Source: JADKHC01 sp047600805
GTDB taxonomy: Bacteria; Verrucomicrobiota; Verrucomicrobiia; Opitutales; Opitutaceae
Assembly (NCBI GenBank): GCA_047600805.1
Contig: JASGKG010000001.1
Span: forward strand, 4,030,001-4,094,000
Direction of reading: 5' to 3'
DNA length: 64,000 bases
The notes under the pieces were generated by a model. That model ran no database searches and was not told where the DNA came from. It worked only from the letters and a program-made list of their open reading frames with translations. Of this stretch, positions 25,891 through 33,746 are shown in pieces. Position 1 is the first letter of the stretch. Each line of letters begins with the position of its first letter. The position numbers were made by a program, and so were the translations under genes.

Positions 25891-25898
25891 GTCTCTGC

Positions 25899-26744
25899 CT
25901 AGTTGTTCGCGAATTCACTCGCGAGCGACCAGAGCGATTTGTTGATCCGCTGGCCCTCATTCAAACCTGACACCGGGCGCGTGCGATTACGACGAATCCC
26001 CATGCCTTCCGTATAACCCATATAACGGTCGCCGCCGCGAATTAGGTGTTCCTGAACGACATTGAATGTTGTCCAGAGATCCGTGGCTGCATCGCCGTAG
26101 CGAACCGGCGTTAGCAACTTCTCAGCGCTGAGTAACTTCGTCACAGGTTGATTGGCATCCCAACGTAGGGCCGCCGCACGTCGCGCGAACTCGACCCGCT
26201 TCGCCTGTGTGAGCTGCACGGCCTGCCACTTGGCGACTGCTTCCAACGTGCGCGGAGTGTTCTCCGCCACCAACTGCGCGGCCTTCGCGAACGCATCGGC
26301 GGAAACATCCATGTGCCGAATCGAGACATGGGCGAAATCTGCATCCGCCACAACCAGACCATTGCGGCAAACCAACCGATAGAGGCCCGCATCGATCCGG
26401 TAGGCGCGGCTTCCGTCGTGCGCGTTTTGCAGAATCATTTCGGCACGCGTACTGCCAACCTGAAACGCACCGGCCTCCAAATCGACCCGACGCGCGAAAC
26501 GAATCTCGTGCATCTGAAAACCGATGCGGTCCTCCAAACGTACGCGTTGCTCGGAGGCTTTGACCGGCTCCCAACCCTCGGCCCCCAGCAGGGCAACGAC
26601 CTGCGCGGTGGAAACGAAGGTGTAGCGGGAAGAAACGCCGGGCCTGGCGTGCTCGGCAAAAACCGATGGCGCGCAACGGCGGAGATCATCGGACGACAGA
26701 GCTTTGGGAGTGCGAATCGAGGAAACGATAGCGGATGTATTCAT
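25899..26744 (-). CDS. DUF932 domain protein
   Basis: From the ATG at 26744 (MNTSAIVSS) the protein is 281 aa. It shows the DUF932 pattern found in plasmid- and phage-encoded proteins: YTFVSTAQVVALLGAEGWEPV, then FARRVDL, then YRIDAGLYRLVCRNGLVV, and towards the end an AVQLTQAKRVEFARRAAALR helix and a GINRT-type Arg-rich tail. The biochemical role of the family is not established; it often sits among conjugation or anti-defence genes. An in-frame start 13 codons upstream is less likely. A strong terminator follows. Confidence 0.75.
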   Translation of the reverse strand: MNTSAIVSSIRTPKALSSDDLRRCAPSVFAEHARPGVSSRYTFVSTAQVVALLGAEGWEPVKASEQRVRLEDRIGFQMHEIRFARRVDLEAGAFQVGSTRAEMILQNAHDGSRAYRIDAGLYRLVCRNGLVVADADFAHVSIRHMDVSADAFAKAAQLVAENTPRTLEAVAKWQAVQLTQAKRVEFARRAAALRWDANQPVTKLLSAEKLLTPVRYGDAATDLWTTFNVVQEHLIRGGDRYMGYTEGMGIRRNRTRPVSGLNEGQRINKSLWSLASEFANN

Positions 26745-27108
26745 GACTTTGATGTACTGACGAGCGCCCCAACGAGGGCGCATGTAGCGGGCCGCGCTAC
26801 GCGGACCCCAGCCCGAGCCGAACCGTTAAATCGGCCGCCCCGGAGGGATGCCGACGATCAGCACCGTCGCGCAAGGTGGAGCGCAGCGCAGCGAGCAATA
26901 CCTTGAGGCGTGGACGGCGTAGGCGCTTGCGCCGAACGCCCGCCCGCCGCCGCAGGTGCTATCATGAGGCAGCCATCAGGGTGTGGCTTTACTAGAAAAA
27001 AATCCGCGAGCGGTGCAACGAGAGCGAGCATCGGAAGCCCAGCGGCGTTTGAGCGCCACGCTCATTGAAGGCGCAGCCTCACTAACCAGAATCAACACCT
27101 ATTCATTT
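26745..27108. other. Leader region between the DUF932 gene and the structured RNA
   Basis: No gene is supported. Two inverted repeats are visible: CAAGGT/ACCTTG (26872-26877 with 26900-26905) and a nested GGCG/CGCC plus GGCGC/GCGCC hairpin at 26916-26940. These may belong to the DUF932 mRNA leader or to a divergent transcript start. Confidence 0.4.
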
Positions 27109-27376
27109 GAGCGGACAAGTTCAGCCCGCAGGAGCAGAAGCGGAGTGCAGGCGACAGGCCGTGAGTGAAGGGAGGAGTCGGCGCAGGTGAGAGTGCGATA
27201 AGGACGCCGGTGTTGCGACCAGAGTCTGCGAAAGGGAGCAACCTGGCGAATGGTTGCGCTCTGGCAACGAATCGCCAGAGGCGTCCGTGAGCACGGGAAC
27301 AAGCCGTCTCCGACCGCAGGGAAAGGCCGAAGCCGGAATCGAAGCGTATGCTCCGGAGCGGTGAACTTGTCCGCTC
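27109..27376 (+). ncRNA. Structured RNA candidate, HEARO/omega-RNA-like
   Basis: The ends form a 14-bp perfect stem (GAGCGGACAAGTTC at 27109-27122 with 27363-27376). It continues inward through a small bulge as CCGC/GCGG (27126-27129 with 27358-27361) and GGAGC/GCTCC (27131-27135 with 27350-27354). Inside are GGACGCC/GGCGTCC (27202-27208 with 27280-27286), TGGCGA/TCGCCA (27244-27249 with 27272-27277) enclosing GTTGC/GCAAC (27253-27257 with 27264-27268), and a CGCA/TGCG hairpin with loop GGTGAGAG (27182-27197). Unpaired GAAAGG and GGAATCGAAGC-type patches sit between the stems. The size, nested layout and the GGTGAGAGTGCGATAAGG patch remind me of HEARO RNAs, the omega-RNA guides of IscB. No iscB or other nuclease gene is adjacent. 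Strand is chosen from this resemblance. Confidence 0.55.
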
Positions 27377-27610
27377 GTGCTGAACCCTCCGGCGTCAGCC
27401 GCATCGGGGCGTTGCGGGGTATCCCCGCTAGAAAGGGGAGGGCGAGACGCAGACTCGTACGCGGGGAAAGTCATTTCCCCGGGGTCTTCACCTGGCTCTT
27501 CGGGATTGTTCTCATCCAAAATGGCTTCAGGCCGATAGAGCTATTGACGGGCGTTATTCACTGGGAGCACCCTTTTATTACCGCAAATCTACCCGCGAAA
27601 AATATCACTC
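27377..27610 (+). promoter_or_regulatory. Hairpin-rich leader of the XRE regulator
   Basis: Two further perfect hairpins are present: GCGGGG-TAT-CCCCGC (27414-27428) and GGGGAAA-GTCA-TTTCCCC (27463-27480). They could be a 3' extension or terminator of the structured RNA, or leader structure for the regulator. No convincing coding frame is seen. Confidence 0.4.
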
Positions 27611-28519
27611 ATGGCGATTGAATGGCTAAAAAAACAACGGACGGAGAAATTCCCAAGTCAAACGGCGCTTGCCCATGCGGCAGGAATTAAACCGGCCCGT
27701 TACTCACGCATCGAAAATGGATATTCCGAAATGCGCGAAGAGGAAATCGAAGGGCTGGCGAAGGCGCTCCAGCTCACGCTTGATGAAGTGCGTAGTGGAA
27801 ATATAAATACAACTAAGCCTAAGGTTAAAAAAACAAAAACACCCAAAGGTGTCAGCGCGGCCAGTGTTGTTGTGGAACCCGCTCCGAAACAGCCAACGGT
27901 GCCGCCGCCCATTTCACCGAGCGTTACACTTCCTCCTGCAGAAACGAAACCTGGCGACAATTTGGAGGACCCGAAAAATTTTACGCTGATGCCTCCCGCG
28001 CAGCTGCTCTTGATCGGAAATTCCAACAACGCGGACGTGCGGTCACAATTGCAGAAGGCGGCGACATTCGCTGAGAAAGTCCTTCATACATCTAAGGTAC
28101 GACCGGCCGTTTGGGTCGCGTGGCGTGATTTTAGTCGTGAGGCGCAGAAATTTCTACGGGGGCCGATTCCAACTGTCGTATTGGCCAATCCTAAACCAAT
28201 AGACATAATACAAAGTCCTGTTCGTGTCTCAAAACCGTTGCCGAACAAACCGATTCAGGGAAAGCCATCGACCAGGGGTTCCGCCCCACGGTCACAAGGG
28301 AACAAGAACGTCTTCGGGCATTTCGTCGATGTGGCGAGAGAATCGTTACCTGCCTCTACGAGCGCTGCACTCAACGAAAAGGCAGTCGCGGCGAAAACAA
28401 CCAATCCCGAAATGGGCTTCATGAAGCATTTCAGGCGGATCGCCGAAATCGAATTATCTCCAGCCGAATTCGACCGTATCGCTCAGGAGGCCGAACGACG
28501 CGACGGTTCCCGCGATTAA
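27611..28519 (+). CDS. XRE-family HTH regulator with long variable tail
   Basis: The first 65 residues form a Cro/C1-type HTH (SQTALAHAAGIKPARYSRIE, then IEGLAKALQLTLDEVRSG). A Lys/Pro-rich linker (about residues 66-115) and a C-terminal region of some 180 residues follow, with no recognised domain and an ending helix ELSPAEFDRIAQEAERR. The length of 302 aa is unusual for a simple repressor. It is the first gene before the defence island and a plausible regulator of it, but direct evidence is lacking. Confidence 0.75.
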   Translation: MAIEWLKKQRTEKFPSQTALAHAAGIKPARYSRIENGYSEMREEEIEGLAKALQLTLDEVRSGNINTTKPKVKKTKTPKGVSAASVVVEPAPKQPTVPPPISPSVTLPPAETKPGDNLEDPKNFTLMPPAQLLLIGNSNNADVRSQLQKAATFAEKVLHTSKVRPAVWVAWRDFSREAQKFLRGPIPTVVLANPKPIDIIQSPVRVSKPLPNKPIQGKPSTRGSAPRSQGNKNVFGHFVDVARESLPASTSAALNEKAVAAKTTNPEMGFMKHFRRIAEIELSPAEFDRIAQEAERRDGSRD

Positions 28520-28575
28520 TGTGATTTCTGCAGAGCATCGCTTGCTCCTAAAACCACCAACTTGTACGCAGTTCG

Positions 28576-28608
28576 TTGACAATTGGTGGGCATGACTTGT
28601 AAACCAAT
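28576..28608 (+). promoter_or_regulatory. Promoter/operator candidate ahead of the defence island
   Basis: TTGACA (28576-28581) is followed after 17 bp by GTAAAC (28599-28604), a weak -10. The inverted repeat ATTGGT/ACCAAT (28582-28587 with 28603-28608) covers the spacer, so a bound repressor would block it. It lies 85 bp before the GHKL gene. Confidence 0.4.
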
Positions 28609-28692
28609 AACAGTGAACCTGCTTAGGGGGTTCTGTTAGAAACTGAAGCCGCTGAGATTTAACGAAGGTCTGAAAGGAAATTTTCTGAACGT

Positions 28693-30057
28693 ATGCCAGA
28701 CACCCCAAACGTCTCTCGAAGGATAAACGCGTCTCCTACGAAGGAATTCTTCATACACATGCTAACTCGCGACGTTCAGCTCAGTCGCGCTATTATCGAT
28801 CTTGTGGACAATTCCGTTGATGGCGCCCAACGCTTGAGAGGAAATGGCCGGTATGATGGACTTTGGATACGAATAGAGCTGAGCAGGGACTCTTTCAAGG
28901 TGAGTGATAATTGTGGCGGAATATCCGTCGATATAGCACGCAATTACGCTTTCCGATTTGGTCGTTCTAAAAACGAGGAAGGTGCTCCTGGTTCTGTTGG
29001 GCTGTTCGGCGTCGGAATGAAAAGAACTTTCTTTAAGCTGGGGAGGCAATTCACTGTCCGCAGCAAATGCCGCACAGAACATTTTTCTTTAGCAGTCAAT
29101 GTGGACCAGTGGATAGCTGAGGAGGGCGAAAACGGGCCTGACGATTGGCATTTTGAATTTGGTTCGGTCGAGGAGCATACTGCAGAAGTCCCGCTCGAAG
29201 AGACCGGCACTCAGATCGAGGTAACCCGCCTACTTCAGTCTGTAGCCGAAAACTTTTCTTTAGAGCAATTCCATGCGCAATTGCTCAACGAATTAGGTGC
29301 AGCGCATGCTGTAAGCGTGGACAAAGGATTGGCGATTACAGTCAATATGATCCCGCTACAGCATTTGCCTCAGAAGCTATTTGTTTCTGGGGAACTCAAG
29401 CCGGCTTTTGTGCAAAAGAGTTATCCGCGGACACAAATTGACGGAATAGATGGCGAGCCCGTGACGGTGAAACTCTACGCCGGTGTGGCGGAACGCAGTT
29501 TGCACGATGGCGGCTGGTATGTCTTTTGCAACGGACGTCTGGTGTTACGCGCCGATCAGACCGCACTGACGGTATGGGGCGAGCGAAACGAAATGAGGCA
29601 ATATCATCCAGACTTTGCATTTTTCAGAGGGTACGCATATATTGATTCGCTTCATTCTACTCTGCTGCCATGGACAACAACCAAGACAGGTGTTGATGTA
29701 GATGCGCCGATTTATAAAATCATTCAGAGGGAAATGATAGAGATCACTAAGCCCGTGATTGCATTTCTTAGTGAGCTGGCGAGGCAGCGTGACGCTGATC
29801 GCGAGGGTGAGTGGAGCGATGGCCGATTAAATTCTGCAATCACCACGGCTTCTGCGACGCGGACAGAAGAAATTGCTGAAGGTGCTTTTGTCGCACCAAG
29901 AGCCAATGCCGCCCCACCGGGGCCGAGGATGCAGAAAATTCAATATACTAAACTATTTGATGAGGTAGAACGTGCAAAGGTACTCCTTAAGGCGAGATCA
30001 TATAAAGAAGTTGGGGAAAAGACCTTTGAATACTATCTTGAATATGAGGGGAAGTAA
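28693..30057 (+). CDS. GHKL (MutL/MORC-like) ATPase of a defence module
   Basis: The 454 aa protein opens with a GHKL ATP-binding domain. The N box is AIIDLVDNSVDGAQ (about residues 34-47), the G1 box is VSDNCGGIS (about 74-82), and the G2-like loop is GSVGLFGVGMKRTFFKLG (about 100-117). An S5-like second domain with a conserved Lys-containing loop follows (STLLPWTTTKTGVD). This is the MutL/Hsp90/MORC group, in which ATP-driven dimer closure acts on DNA or proteins; bacterial members occur near restriction systems. It is 2 bp from the next gene, so the two are coupled. Its precise partner and target are unknown. Confidence 0.75.
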   Translation: MPDTPNVSRRINASPTKEFFIHMLTRDVQLSRAIIDLVDNSVDGAQRLRGNGRYDGLWIRIELSRDSFKVSDNCGGISVDIARNYAFRFGRSKNEEGAPGSVGLFGVGMKRTFFKLGRQFTVRSKCRTEHFSLAVNVDQWIAEEGENGPDDWHFEFGSVEEHTAEVPLEETGTQIEVTRLLQSVAENFSLEQFHAQLLNELGAAHAVSVDKGLAITVNMIPLQHLPQKLFVSGELKPAFVQKSYPRTQIDGIDGEPVTVKLYAGVAERSLHDGGWYVFCNGRLVLRADQTALTVWGERNEMRQYHPDFAFFRGYAYIDSLHSTLLPWTTTKTGVDVDAPIYKIIQREMIEITKPVIAFLSELARQRDADREGEWSDGRLNSAITTASATRTEEIAEGAFVAPRANAAPPGPRMQKIQYTKLFDEVERAKVLLKARSYKEVGEKTFEYYLEYEGK

Positions 30058-30059
30058 CT

Positions 30060-31058
30060 GTGGCCTCTAGCTATCGAACAATAAACTATTCTCTTCGGCC
30101 GGCGAAAGCCGTTGAACGCAAGATGATGGGAGAGGCTTTTCGACGTATACATCCATTCCAGCGGGTCGAAGATTACCGGTACGTAGGATTTGGCTCCATC
30201 TACTTTAGTGATTTTCAGCTCGTCCATCGAGCTCTTGGAATCACTGATATGATAAGTATAGAAAAGGACAAAGAAGCCGAGGAGTGCTTTGCTTTCAATC
30301 GGCCATATCGATCCATCGATCTAAAATTCGGTCATTCTGGTGAGGTGCTCCCATCTCTTACTTGGGAAAAGCCAACAATACTTTGGCTAGACTACGATGG
30401 AAAATTGGATCTCCGTGCATTATCGGACGTGGATACTTTTTGTGCGCGTTGCCGGACGGGAAGCATCTTAATTGTATCGGTAAACGCTCAACCGGAATTT
30501 GAGGCCAATGAAGAAGAACGAAAGATCTTCGCCGAAACGACTGGAGAGCCATTTGACGCGGCTTTGTATCGGTACAAAAAACTCCAAGAGCTAGTTGCGG
30601 ACAAAATACCCCCTGCGGTAAAGGGTTCAGATCTGCGAGGGAAAGGGCTCGCTACTGTTTCTAGAAAAATATTGATCAATCAGATATCTGCCCAGCTTGT
30701 TGTGAGAAATGCTATGCTTGCTCCTGCTGAAAAGCTGGCATTTCGGCAGATATTCAACTTTCACTATCGCGACGGTGCTCTGATGCTTACCGTGGGCGGC
30801 ATGATCGTTCGCGAAAGTGATATGCCGCTTTTTGATGCGTGTGCGTTTAATAAATTACCTTTCACACGAACCGAAGAAGAACCATATGAGATTCGTGTGC
30901 CGTGTCTTACCGTTAAAGAGGTTCGGCACTTAAATTCACAGTTACCTAAACCAGCGGAAGCGGCTCTGTCTGCACCGGGAGTTCCGCAATCTGACCTCGA
31001 AACGTACGCTGAGGTCTATCGGTACTTTCCATCATTCGGCGAAATTATATTTTCTTAG
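30060..31058 (+). CDS. Methyltransferase-like protein paired with the GHKL ATPase
   Basis: The 332 aa protein has a Rossmann-like pattern: DYRYVGFGSIYFSDF (about residues 37-51) as motif I, an acidic end of strand 2 in MISIEKDKEA, and TILWLDYDGKLD as motif IV-like. This suggests an S-adenosylmethionine-dependent O-methyltransferase fold, though a catalytic site cannot be assigned. It starts with GTG 2 bp after the GHKL gene. I recall similar proteins being annotated as putative O-methyltransferase next to GHKL ATPases. Substrate and role in defence are unknown. Confidence 0.55.
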   Translation: MASSYRTINYSLRPAKAVERKMMGEAFRRIHPFQRVEDYRYVGFGSIYFSDFQLVHRALGITDMISIEKDKEAEECFAFNRPYRSIDLKFGHSGEVLPSLTWEKPTILWLDYDGKLDLRALSDVDTFCARCRTGSILIVSVNAQPEFEANEEERKIFAETTGEPFDAALYRYKKLQELVADKIPPAVKGSDLRGKGLATVSRKILINQISAQLVVRNAMLAPAEKLAFRQIFNFHYRDGALMLTVGGMIVRESDMPLFDACAFNKLPFTRTEEEPYEIRVPCLTVKEVRHLNSQLPKPAEAALSAPGVPQSDLETYAEVYRYFPSFGEIIFS

Positions 31059-31155
31059 TGGAACCATTTTTGCAGAATTCGGGTTCGGTAATCCAAAGTT
31101 GTGATTTGAATCTGTGGCTCAATTTCTGGCCCGGAAATCATGGCCGATTTAGCCT

Positions 31156-33594
31156 GTGACAAAAAGCAATCCAGCAAACATAGATCGAATAGAGAGAGCT
31201 ATGGAGGGCATGGGCTTACCTCCGGCACTTGCAAAGCGGCAGCTTCACACACTATCAGTAAGCGTACGCCTACGACACGCGTTTGAGAACGCCAAGAAAT
31301 CGACATTAGTGGAGTTCCTTTCGATGGGTTCTTCGAATCGATTCAGGCTTCGGAATTATGGGGAAAAATCAGAGTTTGAGCTGCAAGGCATTGTTGGAAC
31401 GTTGATGGATTCGACCACACCGGATGAAGCAATAGAGCCAGTTGTGGTACTTCAAGATTGGGAGGCCTGCCTAGACGGGATTGAAGCTCATCCTAAGCCG
31501 TGGTCGCTTCTTGGCGATGAGCAGTGGTTTTTGTTTCAGGAAAAATTGGGTTGGGCAAAGGATGTACTCATTTCTGAGGTCGCAGTGCATCTCGATCGTA
31601 AATGGCCGTCCAAGCTCAAGGAAGAGTGTGTCGGCGACTACTTGGCGTACGACCGTGCGGCGGTGCCTACATTAGAGCGGATGGGCCGCGTGAAGCTGTC
31701 AACCCTCGCATGCGTATTAACTCACTTGGTAAAGAACCCAAATTTCGGAACCGAGGAGTTAGCTGATTTCGACGAAATGCTTCGTTGTCCACAGCTGCGT
31801 TCCCTCGACGCCATGGAATCTGATATTCTTTGGACTCGCCTTTTGAAACCTGAACCAGAACAGGTGACGCTTGAAGCAATAGCAAGGCAGCATGGTGTCA
31901 CCCGCGAAAGAATACGCCAAGTGGAAGCGTCACTATTGAAGAGTATAAAGCGCAGCCGGTTTGCCGAACAGGTGAGGAACTTAAGAAAACGGAAAGAATA
32001 CGATATATTTAGTCAGCTAGCCGACGGCGAACTTGTAATTTCGGAGGGGGAGCTACTCGCTCGAACGTCGAGTCTTTCGGGTGCCATTCTGCTAGCCATC
32101 TACATTGATTTCGGTTCGGTCCGAGAATGGCTGAATAGTTGTTTTATAAAACGCAACGATTGTTGGACGTCCACGCAATCAGTCGATTGGGAAGCGATCC
32201 AAGAGCGGTTGAGTAAACTACACGAGGGACGTTTGCCGCTGCCGGCTGCGATCGTCGAGAGAGATTTTGGTGTGGATATCCAACAACTTCGAGCGTGGGG
32301 AAAGATCACAGGTAAGGGCATTGTATACTCGGGCTATCTATTGTCCGGGCGTGATGCGAATCAGAGGCGGGCGGCTATCGCGCATTCACTGGCTGTGTAC
32401 CACAACTTGGCGACACAACCCTACCTGTCGCTTGTTGAACGATGGCCGCTGCCTAATGATCCGCGAAAAGACTTAGAGCGAGCTGTTGTGTCAGCTATCC
32501 GGAGCGCGCCATCCCTCTTCGTCTCATCTTCGAATTCCTTTGTACCGAGGTTTGCTTCTACGTCACTGGTTCCCCTGCCTCCGGCTCCATGCGAATCTAG
32601 TTCTAGCGGTGAGCAAATGGTTGATTCTGAAGACGCTTCAAGCGAAATGCCTTCTGTCGAAAGACTTGACACGTGGATACAGCGTAAGGGGCCGATAACT
32701 GTAGCGGAATTAAAGTCGATCCGAGAACAATGGCCCGAAGATGCGCGGATTGCTTATTCAAGCTTAGGAGTGTTTCTTACACAGTCACGGAGCATTTTTA
32801 TGCGATTGGCTCCAGGCTTGTATGAACGCCAGAAGAGCTACCCGGATCCTGAAAGAATTGAGATGGCGCGCAAAAAGCTCTTGGACCCAAATCAAGTTAA
32901 ACAGTATTGCCTAGCGCGTTTGGCAGGTGAGGAACCAAGTACACTATTTCCCTTATGGGACAATGAGCAGGAACTTCGTTGGATTGAATGGGGGGAACAA
33001 AACCTGAGCCCTGTGTTACACGAGAGTTTATTAAACATATCACGACCGGATAGATGGCAACCCGCCGGCAACGAAGTCCAGATTTCACGCTGGGCGATGC
33101 GAGTGAAATCGGCGCGCTGGTTGTTGCCACTGGCAAAGTTCTCAGATCCACCCAAAATAAGACCTTCCATCGATGATATCATTATTCTTGGTTATTCGGC
33201 GAAATTGCGTGGATCAACATCCTGGATTCGCGCAAATCAATTAGTTGGTTCAGGACATGTACATGAACGCGGCGGTTACGTCGCCCTCGCGTTAGCAGTT
33301 GGGTTTGGCTTTATCGAGGCCGCCTCGTCTCCGTGGAAAGTGCACTATGCTGCTGACAATAATTCTAAGGTGTGGGAGCGCTGGGAGAACATTATCACCA
33401 ACCATCCGCATTCCTGTTGGGACGATCCTTGGATACAAGCAGCTATGGATGAAGCACTGCAGGCTTGTGAAGAAAAACGACGAGGATGGCTCACCGCAGC
33501 TGATTGGCGCTTGATCGTGGATCCGTCGGCGATTCTAGCGAGCCCAACTCCCGACTTTTCGGTTTTGGGAGAAGAGGATGACCTAAAGATTTAG
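31156..33594 (+). CDS. Large protein with sigma-70 region 4-like HTH
   Basis: The 812 aa protein starts with GTG. The only clear domain is a sigma-70 region 4 HTH at about residues 235-257 (VTLEAIARQHGVTRERIRQV). No region 2 is visible, so it is not an ordinary sigma factor. The N-terminal 230 residues and the C-terminal 550 are unassigned. The latter contains a Ser/Pro-rich linker (about 460-495) and winged-helix-like segments such as DTWIQRKGPITVAELKSI and RANQLVGSGHVHERGGY, which hint at repeated DNA-binding modules. It lies between the GHKL/methyltransferase pair and the Dnd-associated methyltransferase, all on one strand. It may be a DNA-recognition subunit of this module or a regulator. 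Confidence 0.55.
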   Translation: MTKSNPANIDRIERAMEGMGLPPALAKRQLHTLSVSVRLRHAFENAKKSTLVEFLSMGSSNRFRLRNYGEKSEFELQGIVGTLMDSTTPDEAIEPVVVLQDWEACLDGIEAHPKPWSLLGDEQWFLFQEKLGWAKDVLISEVAVHLDRKWPSKLKEECVGDYLAYDRAAVPTLERMGRVKLSTLACVLTHLVKNPNFGTEELADFDEMLRCPQLRSLDAMESDILWTRLLKPEPEQVTLEAIARQHGVTRERIRQVEASLLKSIKRSRFAEQVRNLRKRKEYDIFSQLADGELVISEGELLARTSSLSGAILLAIYIDFGSVREWLNSCFIKRNDCWTSTQSVDWEAIQERLSKLHEGRLPLPAAIVERDFGVDIQQLRAWGKITGKGIVYSGYLLSGRDANQRRAAIAHSLAVYHNLATQPYLSLVERWPLPNDPRKDLERAVVSAIRSAPSLFVSSSNSFVPRFASTSLVPLPPAPCESSSSGEQMVDSEDASSEMPSVERLDTWIQRKGPITVAELKSIREQWPEDARIAYSSLGVFLTQSRSIFMRLAPGLYERQKSYPDPERIEMARKKLLDPNQVKQYCLARLAGEEPSTLFPLWDNEQELRWIEWGEQNLSPVLHESLLNISRPDRWQPAGNEVQISRWAMRVKSARWLLPLAKFSDPPKIRPSIDDIIILGYSAKLRGSTSWIRANQLVGSGHVHERGGYVALALAVGFGFIEAASSPWKVHYAADNNSKVWERWENIITNHPHSCWDDPWIQAAMDEALQACEEKRRGWLTAADWRLIVDPSAILASPTPDFSVLGEEDDLKI

Positions 33595-33746
33595 TGCTAG
33601 ATTGAGTTTGGATTGTGGCTGGCAGTCTTGTGACGCCACGCTGATTTGACTTATGCTTCGATTGAGCCATTGGGTGGAGCAATGGTGATGCTTGTGAAGC
33701 CTCGTATTGTATGCTTCGGCTGGCCACGAAACAATTGAGCTTCTCC

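Noticed and set aside
27121..27519. Protein-coding frames (105-132 codons) across the structured RNA
   Set aside because: They are Ser/Pro/Arg-rich with no domain and cross several long perfect stems; base pairing explains the sequence better than coding.
29396..29620. Minus-strand frame inside the GHKL gene
   Set aside because: Composition is Arg/Ser/His-rich shadow sequence; the plus-strand protein has clear ATP-binding boxes.
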